This document shows, one piece after another, positions 1 to 5,824 of a stretch of 11,401 bases of DNA. This DNA comes from Pseudomonadota bacterium (lineage in GTDB: Bacteria; Pseudomonadota; Gammaproteobacteria; Burkholderiales; Casimicrobiaceae), in the NCBI GenBank assembly GCA_029571495.1, contig JAKPSO010000625.1:1-11401 (forward strand). The letters run 5' to 3'. Each line of letters starts with the position of its first letter. The first letter of the stretch is position 1. Under the pieces are notes generated by a model that searched no databases, had not been told where the DNA came from, and saw only the letters and a program-made list of their open reading frames with translations. Both the position numbers and the translations under genes were made by a program.

Positions 1-869
1 TCCGTATCAACCTTGACTTGGCGGCGTTCGATGTCGAGGCCCCATTCGGCGATCGGGCCGAGACGTGGCGATAGGCCGAAGAACGCGAGGAGATTGTCGA
101 GAGGCAGGCGACGTGTAACTCCGTCGAGGCTCGTGACCTTCACTTCTTTCAGGACGCCCTCTTCAGACTCGAAGCCCGTGACTTGGCCCGTGAGATACAT
201 CATCTCATGGGCATCGCAAAGCGCTTTCATCTTGGCCACGCTCGCTGGCGCTGCGCGGAATTCGTCGCGGCGGTGAATGAGCGTGACGCTCTCCGCGATC
301 GGCTGCAGAGACAGCGCCCAGTCGAGCGCCGAGTCGCCACCGCCGAGAATGACCACGTTTTTGCCGGCGTACTTTTGCGGTTCGCGCACGCGGTACGCAA
401 GTTGACCGTTCGCTTCGAATTGGGTCAGACCTTCAACCTTTGGCTTGCGCGGTTCGAACGCGCCAACGCCGCCCGCAATGAACACGGTTTTGGTGATGAA
501 ACGCGTACCTGCTGAGGTCTCGACGTCAAAGCGACCATCTTCGCGCTTGGCGAGGCCGGTGACGACTTGGCCCAAGTGGAATGTTGGCTTGAACGGTTCG
601 CATTGCTTGAGCAACGCGTCGGTCAATTCTTGGCCGGTGCAGACCGGAATCGCGGGGATGTCGTAAATTGGTTTGTCGGGATAGAGCTCGATGGGCTGGC
701 CACCGACCTGCACCAACGCGTCCACCACGTGCGCTTTGATTTCGAGCAGACCAAGCTCGAAGACTTGGAACAAGCCCACGGGGCCAGCGCCCACGATCAC
801 GGCATCAGCCTCGATGGGGGCACCGGCGGCGGCGTTGAGGGCGTCAGGAATTGCGGGATTTACGGTCAT
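1..869 (-). CDS. Ferredoxin/flavodoxin-NADP reductase, thioredoxin-reductase-like type (3' end cut by window)
   Basis: This flavoprotein would transfer electrons between NADPH and ferredoxin or flavodoxin in the cytoplasm. The visible 289 codons start at the ATG at 869 and run off the left edge, so roughly the last 50-70 residues are missing. An FAD-binding Rossmann motif GAGPVG lies at about residues 27-32. It is followed by GGQPIELYPDKPIYDIP at about 56-72, typical of this FNR family. A second nucleotide-binding motif, GGGDSALDWAL, is at about 176-186, with HRRDEFRA at about 199-206 for NADPH. The region where thioredoxin reductase carries its CxxC redox pair has no cysteines, which argues for FNR rather than TrxB. 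A GTG two codons upstream is an alternative start; neither has a strong ribosome site. A TAAAAT hexamer at 910-915 (minus) could be a -10 element, but no good -35 accompanies it. Confidence 0.9.
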   Translation of the reverse strand, partial: MTVNPAIPDALNAAAGAPIEADAVIVGAGPVGLFQVFELGLLEIKAHVVDALVQVGGQPIELYPDKPIYDIPAIPVCTGQELTDALLKQCEPFKPTFHLGQVVTGLAKREDGRFDVETSAGTRFITKTVFIAGGVGAFEPRKPKVEGLTQFEANGQLAYRVREPQKYAGKNVVILGGGDSALDWALSLQPIAESVTLIHRRDEFRAAPASVAKMKALCDAHEMMYLTGQVTGFESEEGVLKEVKVTSLDGVTRRLPLDNLLAFFGLSPRLGPIAEWGLDIERRQVKVDT

Positions 870-967
870 GTCCACGATTGAGCTGCATGCAAGATATTGA
901 ATTCTCTCAATTTTATGTTGCACTGCACAGCCCCAACCGCTTCGTTTGGCCTTTTCTTATTCCAAAT

Positions 968-984
968 CAAGCAGTTAAGGCTTG
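968..984 (-). terminator. Small hairpin at the anti-sigma gene stop codon, weak terminator candidate
   Basis: CAAGC (968-972) and GCTTG (980-984) form a 5-bp stem with a 7-nt loop that includes the TAA stop of the anti-sigma gene. On the minus strand it is followed by ATTTGG, which is not a proper U-tract. It sits between the sigma operon and the FNR gene, where a terminator would be expected. The stem is short, so the call is weak. Confidence 0.25.
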
Positions 985-1799
985 CTCACCGCGGGATGGA
1001 CAGCCGTGAGTTGTTGATACGCGCGTTCGCCCAACACTGCCAGCTTGTCCTTGCTTTGAGTGCCGGTCAACGCGTATCCAAAGCGACCATCGACCCAGTA
1101 GAAACTCTGTGCTGCGCCGTCGGAGGCAAAGCGAAACGCGGTTTCGTTGCTTTGCTGGTTCGCCGCCAACACCGAAACATGCAGCGTCACGCGTTCGCCA
1201 CTCTTGGCCTCGTACATAAACTGCGCGCGCGCCTGGCCTTCCGCGCCGGGGAGCAATCGACCGCCCACCAAGGCGAAGCCTTGCGCCGACAAATCCGGTG
1301 TACTGAGCTTTGCGCCAAGGCGCTTCGACAACCACTGCATCAAGTGCTCGCGCTGGTCGACGCCGACTTCTACGGGATGGCGCTGCTCGGGCGTGTAAAC
1401 GACGTGCGCCACGCGCGCTTCCTGGACGAATCCGGGCGTCGCACGCGCGAGACTTGTAGTCGCCGCATACCCCGTCAACGCATGCAGCCACCACCCGCCC
1501 AACACACCGACTGCGAGAAGCGACGCAGCCATAGCAATCTGCGCAGGCCAACCGAAGCGCCGGGCGGGGCGCAAGGCGGCGGCGAGCGCGCTCGGAACAG
1601 CCTCGTCGAGCAGGCCGCGATGCAAACCTTGCAGCTGAGCGCGCTGCGCCTGCCACGTCGCCACGCGCGCAGCGTCGGCTGGATTTTCGCGCAACCACGC
1701 TGTGACGACGGTCACGCGCTCTGACGGAAGCTGACCGTCGACCAGCGCGTGCAGGTCGGCCTCGGTCACAACGGTCGTGTCTGTGTGTTCAATTTTCAT
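975..1799 (-). CDS. Membrane-anchored anti-sigma factor
   Basis: This 274-residue protein likely binds and holds the ECF sigma factor encoded just upstream. Residues about 10-60 form a charged N-terminal region (EADLHALVDGQLPSERV) typical of COG5662-type anti-sigma proteins. One hydrophobic segment at about 85-107 (AQIAMAASLLAVGVLGGWWL) is a single transmembrane helix. The remaining ~165 residues would be periplasmic. The protein has no cysteine at all, so it cannot use the HxxxCxxC zinc motif of ZAS anti-sigma factors, and redox sensing through thiols is excluded. The start ATG lies inside the end of the sigma gene (11-base overlap), indicating translational coupling. The signal sensed by the periplasmic domain is unknown. 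A 275-aa open frame on the opposite strand looks like a composition artefact. Confidence 0.85.
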   Translation of the reverse strand: MKIEHTDTTVVTEADLHALVDGQLPSERVTVVTAWLRENPADAARVATWQAQRAQLQGLHRGLLDEAVPSALAAALRPARRFGWPAQIAMAASLLAVGVLGGWWLHALTGYAATTSLARATPGFVQEARVAHVVYTPEQRHPVEVGVDQREHLMQWLSKRLGAKLSTPDLSAQGFALVGGRLLPGAEGQARAQFMYEAKSGERVTLHVSVLAANQQSNETAFRFASDGAAQSFYWVDGRFGYALTGTQSKDKLAVLGERAYQQLTAVHPAVSKP

Positions 1800-2367
1800 T
1801 TACAGCCTGTGCGGTTTTGATCACCCGCAGATTGGGTCGCGCGCCACCGTCGCTCGCAACCTCAGAAGACATGAATTCGCGCAATTTCTCACGGCCACGC
1901 GACAGGCGAGACATCACCGTTCCAATCGGAACGCCAACAATTTGCGCGGTTTCGGCGTACGAGCATTCCTCGACGCAGACCAGCAGCACCACTTCGCGCA
2001 GTGTTGGGCTCAGGCGCTCCAACGCCGCTTCGATGTCCATGCGGGTCGCCGATTGCTGCGACGAATCGCCTGCGTGCAGGCCAACGGCCGTGTCGAGTTC
2101 GTCGTCGAACGCTTCTTCGAGGCGCTCGACGCGCACGCGATTAAGGTGCACGTTGTGCATCATCGAGAGTAACCATCCGCGCAGACCGCTGCTCTCGCCG
2201 TCCAACGCGTTCACGGCCGTCGTCTGTGGTCGCCACAGCGACCATTTGCGACACGCCCGCTCGAGCGTGTCTTGCACTAGGTCGTCGGCGCGCTCGCGGC
2301 TGCCGGTGAGCAGCCGCGCATAGCGCCGAAGCCGCGGGATGTGCGGCAGCGCCTGTTCAACACCCAT
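1789..2367 (-). CDS. ECF-family RNA polymerase sigma factor (RpoE-like)
   Basis: This 192-residue alternative sigma factor has the two-domain ECF layout. Sigma region 2 spans about residues 7-75 (RLRRYARLLTG, then DDLVQDTLERA), with an insertion around 43-60. Region 4 spans about 113-165, with the helix-turn-helix sequence SYAETAQIVGVPIGTVMSRL and the signature SRGREKLREF. It sits 18 bases downstream of the lipoprotein gene and overlaps the anti-sigma gene by 11 bases, so the three genes read as one operon. ECF factors are usually held at the membrane by the neighbouring anti-sigma protein and often activate their own operon; both points are family knowledge here. The ATG at 2367 lacks a strong ribosome site, which fits coupling to the upstream gene. 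The regulon cannot be deduced from the window. Confidence 0.93.
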   Translation of the reverse strand: MGVEQALPHIPRLRRYARLLTGSRERADDLVQDTLERACRKWSLWRPQTTAVNALDGESSGLRGWLLSMMHNVHLNRVRVERLEEAFDDELDTAVGLHAGDSSQQSATRMDIEAALERLSPTLREVVLLVCVEECSYAETAQIVGVPIGTVMSRLSRGREKLREFMSSEVASDGGARPNLRVIKTAQAVNEN

Positions 2368-2385
2368 GGATTGCCAGAACGAGCA

Positions 2386-2763
2386 TCAGGGCGTCGCAAC
2401 GCGCCAAATGTTGTTAAACCCGTCGCCGGTTTTGTCACCCGGCTTCGCGTCCTTCGCCCAGAAGTACAAAGGTTTGCCGTTGATCGCGTATTGTTTCTTG
2501 CCGTCATCACGTGTGATGATCGAGTACGGTGCCGACGCGGTGGCACCGTCGGCAGCCATCAGCGGCGGCCAATTGGTAGCGCACGGTCCGTTACAGACGC
2601 TCTTTCCGCTGCCAGCGGCATCTCTGTCGAACGTGTAGAGCGTCATGCCGTTTTCGCCAGTTAGAACGCCGCCGGCAGTTTTGGTCGGCGCGGACGCCAT
2701 CGTGGCGCAACCACCGAGCAGAGCAACGCCGAGCGCGACAACGTAAAGAGATTTGATACGCAT
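2386..2763 (-). CDS. Lipoprotein with COG4315-type secreted repeat
   Basis: A 125-residue predicted lipoprotein. A short signal peptide ends in the lipobox LLGGC, with Cys19 as the lipidated residue. The mature part carries two copies of a short repeat typical of the 'secreted repeat of unknown function' family (PF03640/COG4315). The first is GMTLYTFDRDAAGSGKSVC at about 39-57, leading to CNGPCATNWPP with Cys57 and Cys61. The second is around QYAINGKPLYFWAKDAKPGD at about 91-110. The biochemical role of this family is unknown. It is the first gene of the sigma/anti-sigma operon, so it may be an envelope protein whose amount or state is linked to the sigma response (inference). A GAGGA sequence 9 nt before the ATG is a usable ribosome site and supports this start. 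Confidence 0.88.
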   Translation of the reverse strand: MRIKSLYVVALGVALLGGCATMASAPTKTAGGVLTGENGMTLYTFDRDAAGSGKSVCNGPCATNWPPLMAADGATASAPYSIITRDDGKKQYAINGKPLYFWAKDAKPGDKTGDGFNNIWRVATP

Positions 2764-2805
2764 AGAGAACTGTCCTCAAAGGAAAAGCGGAATCGCATAA
2801 CGGTT

Positions 2806-2831
2806 AACACGCGTTCGCCGCCGGATATTCC
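2806..2831 (-). promoter_or_regulatory. Possible ECF-type promoter for the lipoprotein-sigma-antisigma operon
   Basis: On the minus strand GGAATA (2831-2826) resembles an ECF -35 element and CGTGTT (2811-2806) resembles an ECF -10. The 14-nt gap is about two bases shorter than usual for such promoters. The site lies about 43 bases upstream of the lipoprotein start, the right place for an autoregulated operon. The match is weak and may be chance. Confidence 0.22.
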
Positions 2832-2869
2832 ATTGAGCCGCAAATATTTCTCTCAGAGCAAACGAACTG

Positions 2870-2882
2870 GGCGAGCGTCGCC
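2870..2882 (-). terminator. GC-rich hairpin downstream of cysE, weak terminator candidate
   Basis: GGCGA (2870-2874) and TCGCC (2878-2882) form a 5-bp stem with a 3-nt loop, 24 bases past the cysE stop codon on the minus strand. The following bases (CAGTTCGTTTG) are only mildly T-rich. It could separate cysE from the sigma operon, but a classic terminator is not evident. The rest of the 2764-2905 gap holds only the lipoprotein leader. Confidence 0.25.
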
Positions 2883-2905
2883 GTCCGCTCAAGGCTCTCG
2901 GGCCA

Positions 2906-3661
2906 TCAATCTGCGTCCAGTAACTTATCAATCGCCTTCGCGTCCACAGCCGCGCCACGCAGCGACGTGCAATCGACACCCTGCTTTTCGAGCGCTGCGC
3001 AAATCGAATTTAGGCGCGCATCCAACTCGGCGCTGTGATCGAGTAGTTTGTGAATCGCCTGCACCAAGGGATCGTCGAGATCAGCCGAAATACCATACGC
3101 AGAAAAGCCGATTTTCTGAGCGGTGACTTCGCGCTTCTCCTTGGTTTCCTTAGTGATAATGCGCGCCGGAATACCCACGGCTGTCGCGCCGGCAGGCACG
3201 GCTTTTAGGACGACGGAATTTGAACCGACGCTTGCGCCTTCGCCAACAGTGAAACTACCGAGCACTTTCGCGCCCGCGCTCACAATCACGCCTTTTTCGA
3301 GCGTCGGATGGCGCTTCGCACCACGCTCAAGCGACGTGCCACCAAGCGTGACGCCTTGATAAATCGTGCAATCGTCGTGCACTTCGGCGGTCTCGCCGAT
3401 GACGATGCCCATGCCATGATCGATAAACACCCGCCGTCCGATGAACGCGCCGGGGTGAATCTCAATGCCCGTAAAGAAGCGCGACAGGTGCGACACCCAA
3501 CGCCCCGTGCGCTTGAAGCCCGCACGCCAGAGCGCGTTCGCGATGCGATGAAAACGAATCGCGTGAAAGCCAGGGTACGACAGCCAAATGTCGAGCCCCG
3601 AGCGTGCGGCCGGGTCTTTGCTGCGAATGGCTTGAATATCTTCGCGGATGCGATCAAACAT
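2906..3661 (-). CDS. cysE: Serine O-acetyltransferase
   Basis: CysE transfers acetyl from acetyl-CoA to L-serine, giving O-acetylserine for cysteine synthesis in the cytoplasm. At 251 residues it resembles the shorter Bacillus-type CysE more than the 273-residue E. coli enzyme. A helical N-terminal part (about 1-65) is followed by a left-handed beta-helix of hexapeptide repeats. Recognisable motifs are TGIEIHPGAFIG (about 64-75), the catalytic FIDHGMGIVIGET (about 79-91, with the active-site His), YQGVTLGGTS (about 101-110) and KRHPTLEKGVIVSAGAKVLG (about 116-135). GVGIPARI-like residues near 163-168 close the helix core. A longer C-terminal tail of about 80 residues follows; in this family the C terminus can mediate complex formation with cysteine synthase and feedback inhibition. 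It is divergent from the marR gene and is not in the cysD-cysNC operon. No clear ribosome site precedes the ATG. Confidence 0.95.
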   Translation of the reverse strand: MFDRIREDIQAIRSKDPAARSGLDIWLSYPGFHAIRFHRIANALWRAGFKRTGRWVSHLSRFFTGIEIHPGAFIGRRVFIDHGMGIVIGETAEVHDDCTIYQGVTLGGTSLERGAKRHPTLEKGVIVSAGAKVLGSFTVGEGASVGSNSVVLKAVPAGATAVGIPARIITKETKEKREVTAQKIGFSAYGISADLDDPLVQAIHKLLDHSAELDARLNSICAALEKQGVDCTSLRGAAVDAKAIDKLLDAD

Positions 3662-3752
3662 GGGGGTCGTGCGGCGTGGTTCGAGAAAGAAATGCGTGGC
3701 TATCTTAAGTCAGGTCCACGGTAACCGCGCCGCGAGCGCGGTCTACGTCGCT

Positions 3753-3789
3753 GTTGGATCGTTCGTATACTGACGATGAATTATCCAAC
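3753..3789. promoter_or_regulatory. Nested inverted repeats over a TATACT box in the cysE-marR divergent region, possible MarR operator
   Basis: GTTGGAT (3753-3759) and ATCCAAC (3783-3789) are perfect 7-bp inverted arms. Between them is a 16-bp imperfect palindrome (3760-3775, CGTTCGTATACTGACG), in which 6 of 8 base pairs match. TATACT (3766-3771) within it could be a -10 element for the plus-strand regulator, although a matching -35 is not seen. MarR proteins usually bind 16-20-bp palindromes in their own promoters, so autoregulation and possible control of cysE are plausible inferences. The rest of the 3662-3847 gap shows nothing recognisable. Confidence 0.35.
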
Positions 3790-3847
3790 GGCGAGACGCC
3801 GCGCTGCACGGCGCCACGTCGTCGTCAATGTCAAGGACGCGTGTGCC

Positions 3848-4333
3848 ATGAGCAAGACCACTGCCGACGCAGTCAACCTCGAAGCCCTGCCCGGCCACTA
3901 CATTCGCCGTTTGCAGCAAATCGCCGTGTCAATCTTTCTGCAAGAAACTGCGCCACTGGGCGTGACGCCCGTGCAATACGCCGCGCTACAAGCGATCAGC
4001 AACACGCCGGGCATCGATCAACGCACGCTCGCAGCGACGATCGGATTCGATACGTCCACCATCGCAGGCGTGATCGACCGCCTAGAGGCACGCGCACTGG
4101 TCGCACGTTCGGCCTCAGCCGACGACCGCCGCGTGCGGCTGCTCTCAATCACTGCGGCCGGCACCAAGCTCTTGCGCGAACTGGTGCCGCCCATGCTCAA
4201 CGCACAAATCCGCATGCTCGATCCGCTCACCAAAACCGAGCGCGAAACCTTCATGCGTCTTCTGCAAAAAGTCGTGGAGGCGAATAACGAACACAGTCGC
4301 GCGCCGCGAAACTTGGATGGCGGCGCGACTTAA
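3848..4333 (+). CDS. MarR-family transcriptional regulator
   Basis: A 161-residue winged helix-turn-helix regulator. Helices at the N terminus (GHYIRRLQQIAVSIFLQE) would help form the dimer. The DNA-binding part follows as TPVQYAALQAI, then the helix-turn-helix DQRTLAATIGFDTSTIAGVI and the linker DRLEARALVAR. The wing signature DDRRVRLLSITAAG, characteristic of MarR proteins, follows. The start at 3848 is preferred because AAGGA lies 10 nt upstream; an in-frame ATG at 3776 would add 24 Arg-rich residues, lacks a ribosome site and would fall in the palindromic promoter region. The 161-residue form has no cysteine, so OhrR-style thiol sensing is unlikely and a small-molecule ligand is more probable. 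Targets are unknown. It is divergent from cysE and convergent with the amidohydrolase gene. Confidence 0.92.
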   Translation: MSKTTADAVNLEALPGHYIRRLQQIAVSIFLQETAPLGVTPVQYAALQAISNTPGIDQRTLAATIGFDTSTIAGVIDRLEARALVARSASADDRRVRLLSITAAGTKLLRELVPPMLNAQIRMLDPLTKTERETFMRLLQKVVEANNEHSRAPRNLDGGAT

Positions 4334-4338
4334 GCATT

Positions 4339-4362
4339 CGTTACAGCTTAATTGCTGTTACG
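4339..4362 (+). terminator. Hairpin just after the marR stop codon
   Basis: CGTTACAGC (4339-4347) and GCTGTTACG (4354-4362) pair over 8 of 9 positions around a 6-nt loop (TTAATT), starting five bases after the stop codon. No U-run follows, so it may be a weak or Rho-assisted terminator, or an mRNA 3'-end stabiliser. Confidence 0.4.
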
Positions 4363-4388
4363 GCTAGCAGACGGCCTTCAGATGCGTA

Positions 4389-4417
4389 TTTTCTCGTTAG
4401 TCAACACTATGAGAAAA
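4389..4417. terminator. AT-rich long hairpin in the convergent gap
   Basis: TTTTCTC (4389-4395) pairs perfectly with GAGAAAA (4411-4417). An inner TAGT/ACTA stem (4398-4401 with 4406-4409) closes a CAAC loop. A possible G-U pair between 4396 and 4410 joins the two, leaving one bulged base. It lies midway between the converging marR and amidohydrolase genes and might act on transcripts from both sides, although no clean U-tract follows on either strand. Confidence 0.4.
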
Positions 4418-4425
4418 CGTCACGA

Positions 4426-4444
4426 AACGGCCAACCAACGGCCA
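4426..4444. repeat. Two copies of AACGGCCA spaced 11 bp apart
   Basis: AACGGCCA occurs at 4426-4433 and 4437-4444, a phase of 11 bases or about one helical turn. The GGCC cores also form a 4-bp inverted pair followed by ATTTT on the plus strand. Function is unknown; it may be part of the transcription-termination cluster in this gap. Confidence 0.3.
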
Positions 4445-4451
4445 TTTTAAC

Positions 4452-4473
4452 CGAAAAGCTGTTACAGGTTTCG
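4452..4473 (-). terminator. Hairpin downstream of the amidohydrolase gene
   Basis: CGAAA (4452-4456) pairs with TTTCG (4469-4473), and an inner CTG/CAG stem closes a TTA loop. It starts 24 bases past the stop codon of the minus-strand amidohydrolase gene. On that strand it is followed by GTTAAAAT, a weak tail for an intrinsic terminator. Confidence 0.35.
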
Positions 4474-4497
4474 CCTAAACGGACGCGGGCACATTGC

Positions 4498-5694
4498 TTA
4501 CGCCGCCGCCAAATACCGTTGCACTAACGCCACCCAAAAAGCCGAACCCATGCCGATGTTGGCATCGTTGAAATCGTAGCCGGGGTTGTGCACCATGCAC
4601 GGGTTGGTCGGTTTGCCGTCGATGCCGGGCGAGCCATCGCCGTTGCCGATGAAGAGATAACAACCGGGCAGTTTTTCGAGCATGAACGCGAAGTCTTCGC
4701 TGCCGGTGATTGGCACGCACGGGTACGTCACACGAGCGTCGCCGACGAGGTCGCGCGCGACACTCGCCGCGAAATCAGTCTCCGCCTTCGTATTCACCGT
4801 CACCGGATAGTTGCGGTTGTAGACGATCTCGGCGCGTACGCCGTAGCTCTCTGCCTGCGCAGTGACGAGCGCGCGAATCCGTGCCTCGAGTTTGTCGCGT
4901 ACTTCGCGGTTCAGCGCGCGCACACTGAGCTTAAGTTGCGCCGTCGCCGGAATGACGTTGTTCGCGATGCCTGAGTTCAGCGCGCCGACCGTCACCACGG
5001 CCATGTCCAATGGGTCAATGTTGCGCGACACGATGGTTTGCAGCGCCATCACGATGCTCGAGGCCGCGACGATGGAGTCAGTCGTGCGATGCGGATACGC
5101 GCCGTGGCCTCCCGTGCCGTGCAGCGTGATGATCACTTCATCACTCGAAGCCATCGCCGCGCCGTCGCGCAGATGGAAGGTGCCTTGCGGCATGCTCGGC
5201 ATGTTGTGCATCGCGAAAATCGCGTCGCAGGGGTACTTCTCGAACAAACCATCCCTGAGCATGCGCGCTGCGCCGCCCTGCCCCTCTTCGGCGGGTTGGA
5301 AGATGAGATTGAGCGTCCCAGAAAAACGCCCGCTCTTGGCGAGGTAATGCGCGGCTGCAAGCAACATAGCGGTGTGCCCGTCGTGACCACAAGCGTGCAT
5401 TACACCCTTGCGCCGACTGCTGTAGCCGAACGTGTTCGCCTCGATGATCGGCAGCGCATCCATGTCAGCACGCAGTCCCACGCGCAGCGCACCGTCGCCA
5501 CGTTTCATCTGCGCCACGACACCGGTGCCGCCAATGCCACGTTCAACCTTGTAGCCCCAGGCAAGGAGTTTTTCGGCAACGAGATCGGACGTGCGAAATT
5601 CTTCAAAGCCGAGCTCGGGTTCGCTGTGAATATCGCGGCGAATAGCAATGAATTCGTCGGCTTGTGCGTAAAGGGCGTCGATCAAAGTAGACAT
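4498..5694 (-). CDS. M20-family amidohydrolase (hippurate hydrolase/aminoacylase-like)
   Basis: A 398-residue metal-dependent amidohydrolase of the M20D group, which removes acyl groups from N-acyl amino acids such as hippurate or indole conjugates. Metal-binding motifs are clear: HACGHDGH at about residues 100-107, the catalytic PAEEG at about 134-138, His163 in AMHN, and a later GSEDFAFML motif near the C terminus that supplies a metal or active-site His/Glu region. The dimerisation domain contains GTGGHGAYPHRTTDSI (about 193-208), with the conserved histidine. Length fits the family (about 380-400). No signal peptide is seen, so it is probably cytoplasmic. It lies 127 bases downstream of cysNC behind a strong inverted repeat, so it is probably transcribed separately. 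The true substrate cannot be read from sequence. No strong ribosome site precedes the ATG. Confidence 0.93.
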   Translation of the reverse strand: MSTLIDALYAQADEFIAIRRDIHSEPELGFEEFRTSDLVAEKLLAWGYKVERGIGGTGVVAQMKRGDGALRVGLRADMDALPIIEANTFGYSSRRKGVMHACGHDGHTAMLLAAAHYLAKSGRFSGTLNLIFQPAEEGQGGAARMLRDGLFEKYPCDAIFAMHNMPSMPQGTFHLRDGAAMASSDEVIITLHGTGGHGAYPHRTTDSIVAASSIVMALQTIVSRNIDPLDMAVVTVGALNSGIANNVIPATAQLKLSVRALNREVRDKLEARIRALVTAQAESYGVRAEIVYNRNYPVTVNTKAETDFAASVARDLVGDARVTYPCVPITGSEDFAFMLEKLPGCYLFIGNGDGSPGIDGKPTNPCMVHNPGYDFNDANIGMGSAFWVALVQRYLAAA

Positions 5695-5786
5695 AGTGGA
5701 CGTTCCAATTAGAGCGTAGCGCGTTTTCCAAATGTGACACGAATTTTGCGCTAACGCCTAACGACTTGACGGCCTTCGGCTCGTAA

Positions 5787-5824
5787 TAGCACTTGCGATG
5801 ACCTCACGTGCGTCGCAAGTGCTA
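5787..5824 (-). terminator. Perfect 12-bp inverted repeat at the end of cysNC
   Basis: TAGCACTTGCGA (5787-5798) and TCGCAAGTGCTA (5813-5824) are exact reverse complements with a 14-nt loop. The right arm contains the cysNC TAG stop codon (5822-5824). On the minus strand the stem is followed by TTACGAGCC, without a U-run. It probably marks the 3' end of the sulfate-activation operon, as a terminator or RNA-stabilising hairpin. The remaining 5695-5786 stretch holds the amidohydrolase leader with no clear promoter. Confidence 0.55.

Noticed and set aside
896..911. ATTGA/TCAAT 5-bp inverted repeat upstream of the FNR gene
   Set aside because: Arms are too short and AT-rich to distinguish from chance. 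No regulator or riboswitch pattern accompanies them.
967..1698. A 243-codon minus-strand frame overlapping the anti-sigma gene in another frame
   Set aside because: Very Arg/Ala/Cys-rich translation without motifs, typical of an out-of-frame shadow of a real gene.
897..1724. A 275-codon open frame on the plus strand, antisense to the anti-sigma gene
   Set aside because: It mirrors the anti-sigma gene almost end to end, shows no domain or signal, and is Arg/His-rich as expected of a GC-rich antisense frame. The minus-strand protein has a transmembrane helix and overlaps its sigma partner correctly.
3776..3847. 24-codon N-terminal extension of the MarR regulator
   Set aside because: The upstream ATG has no ribosome site, lies in the palindromic promoter region and adds residues (TARRRAARRH) not expected in MarR proteins. 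The ATG at 3848 has AAGGA at a workable distance.
4366..4385. Resemblance to a Neisseria DNA-uptake sequence (CAGACGGC)
   Set aside because: Only part of the 10-base core matches, it occurs once here, and the gene content does not point to Neisseriaceae.
5745..5764. Integron attC-like GCCTAAC motif near the amidohydrolase leader
   Set aside because: GCTAAC and GCCTAAC occur in tandem, but no complementary GTTAGGC partner at the required distance and no integrase or cassette structure were found.
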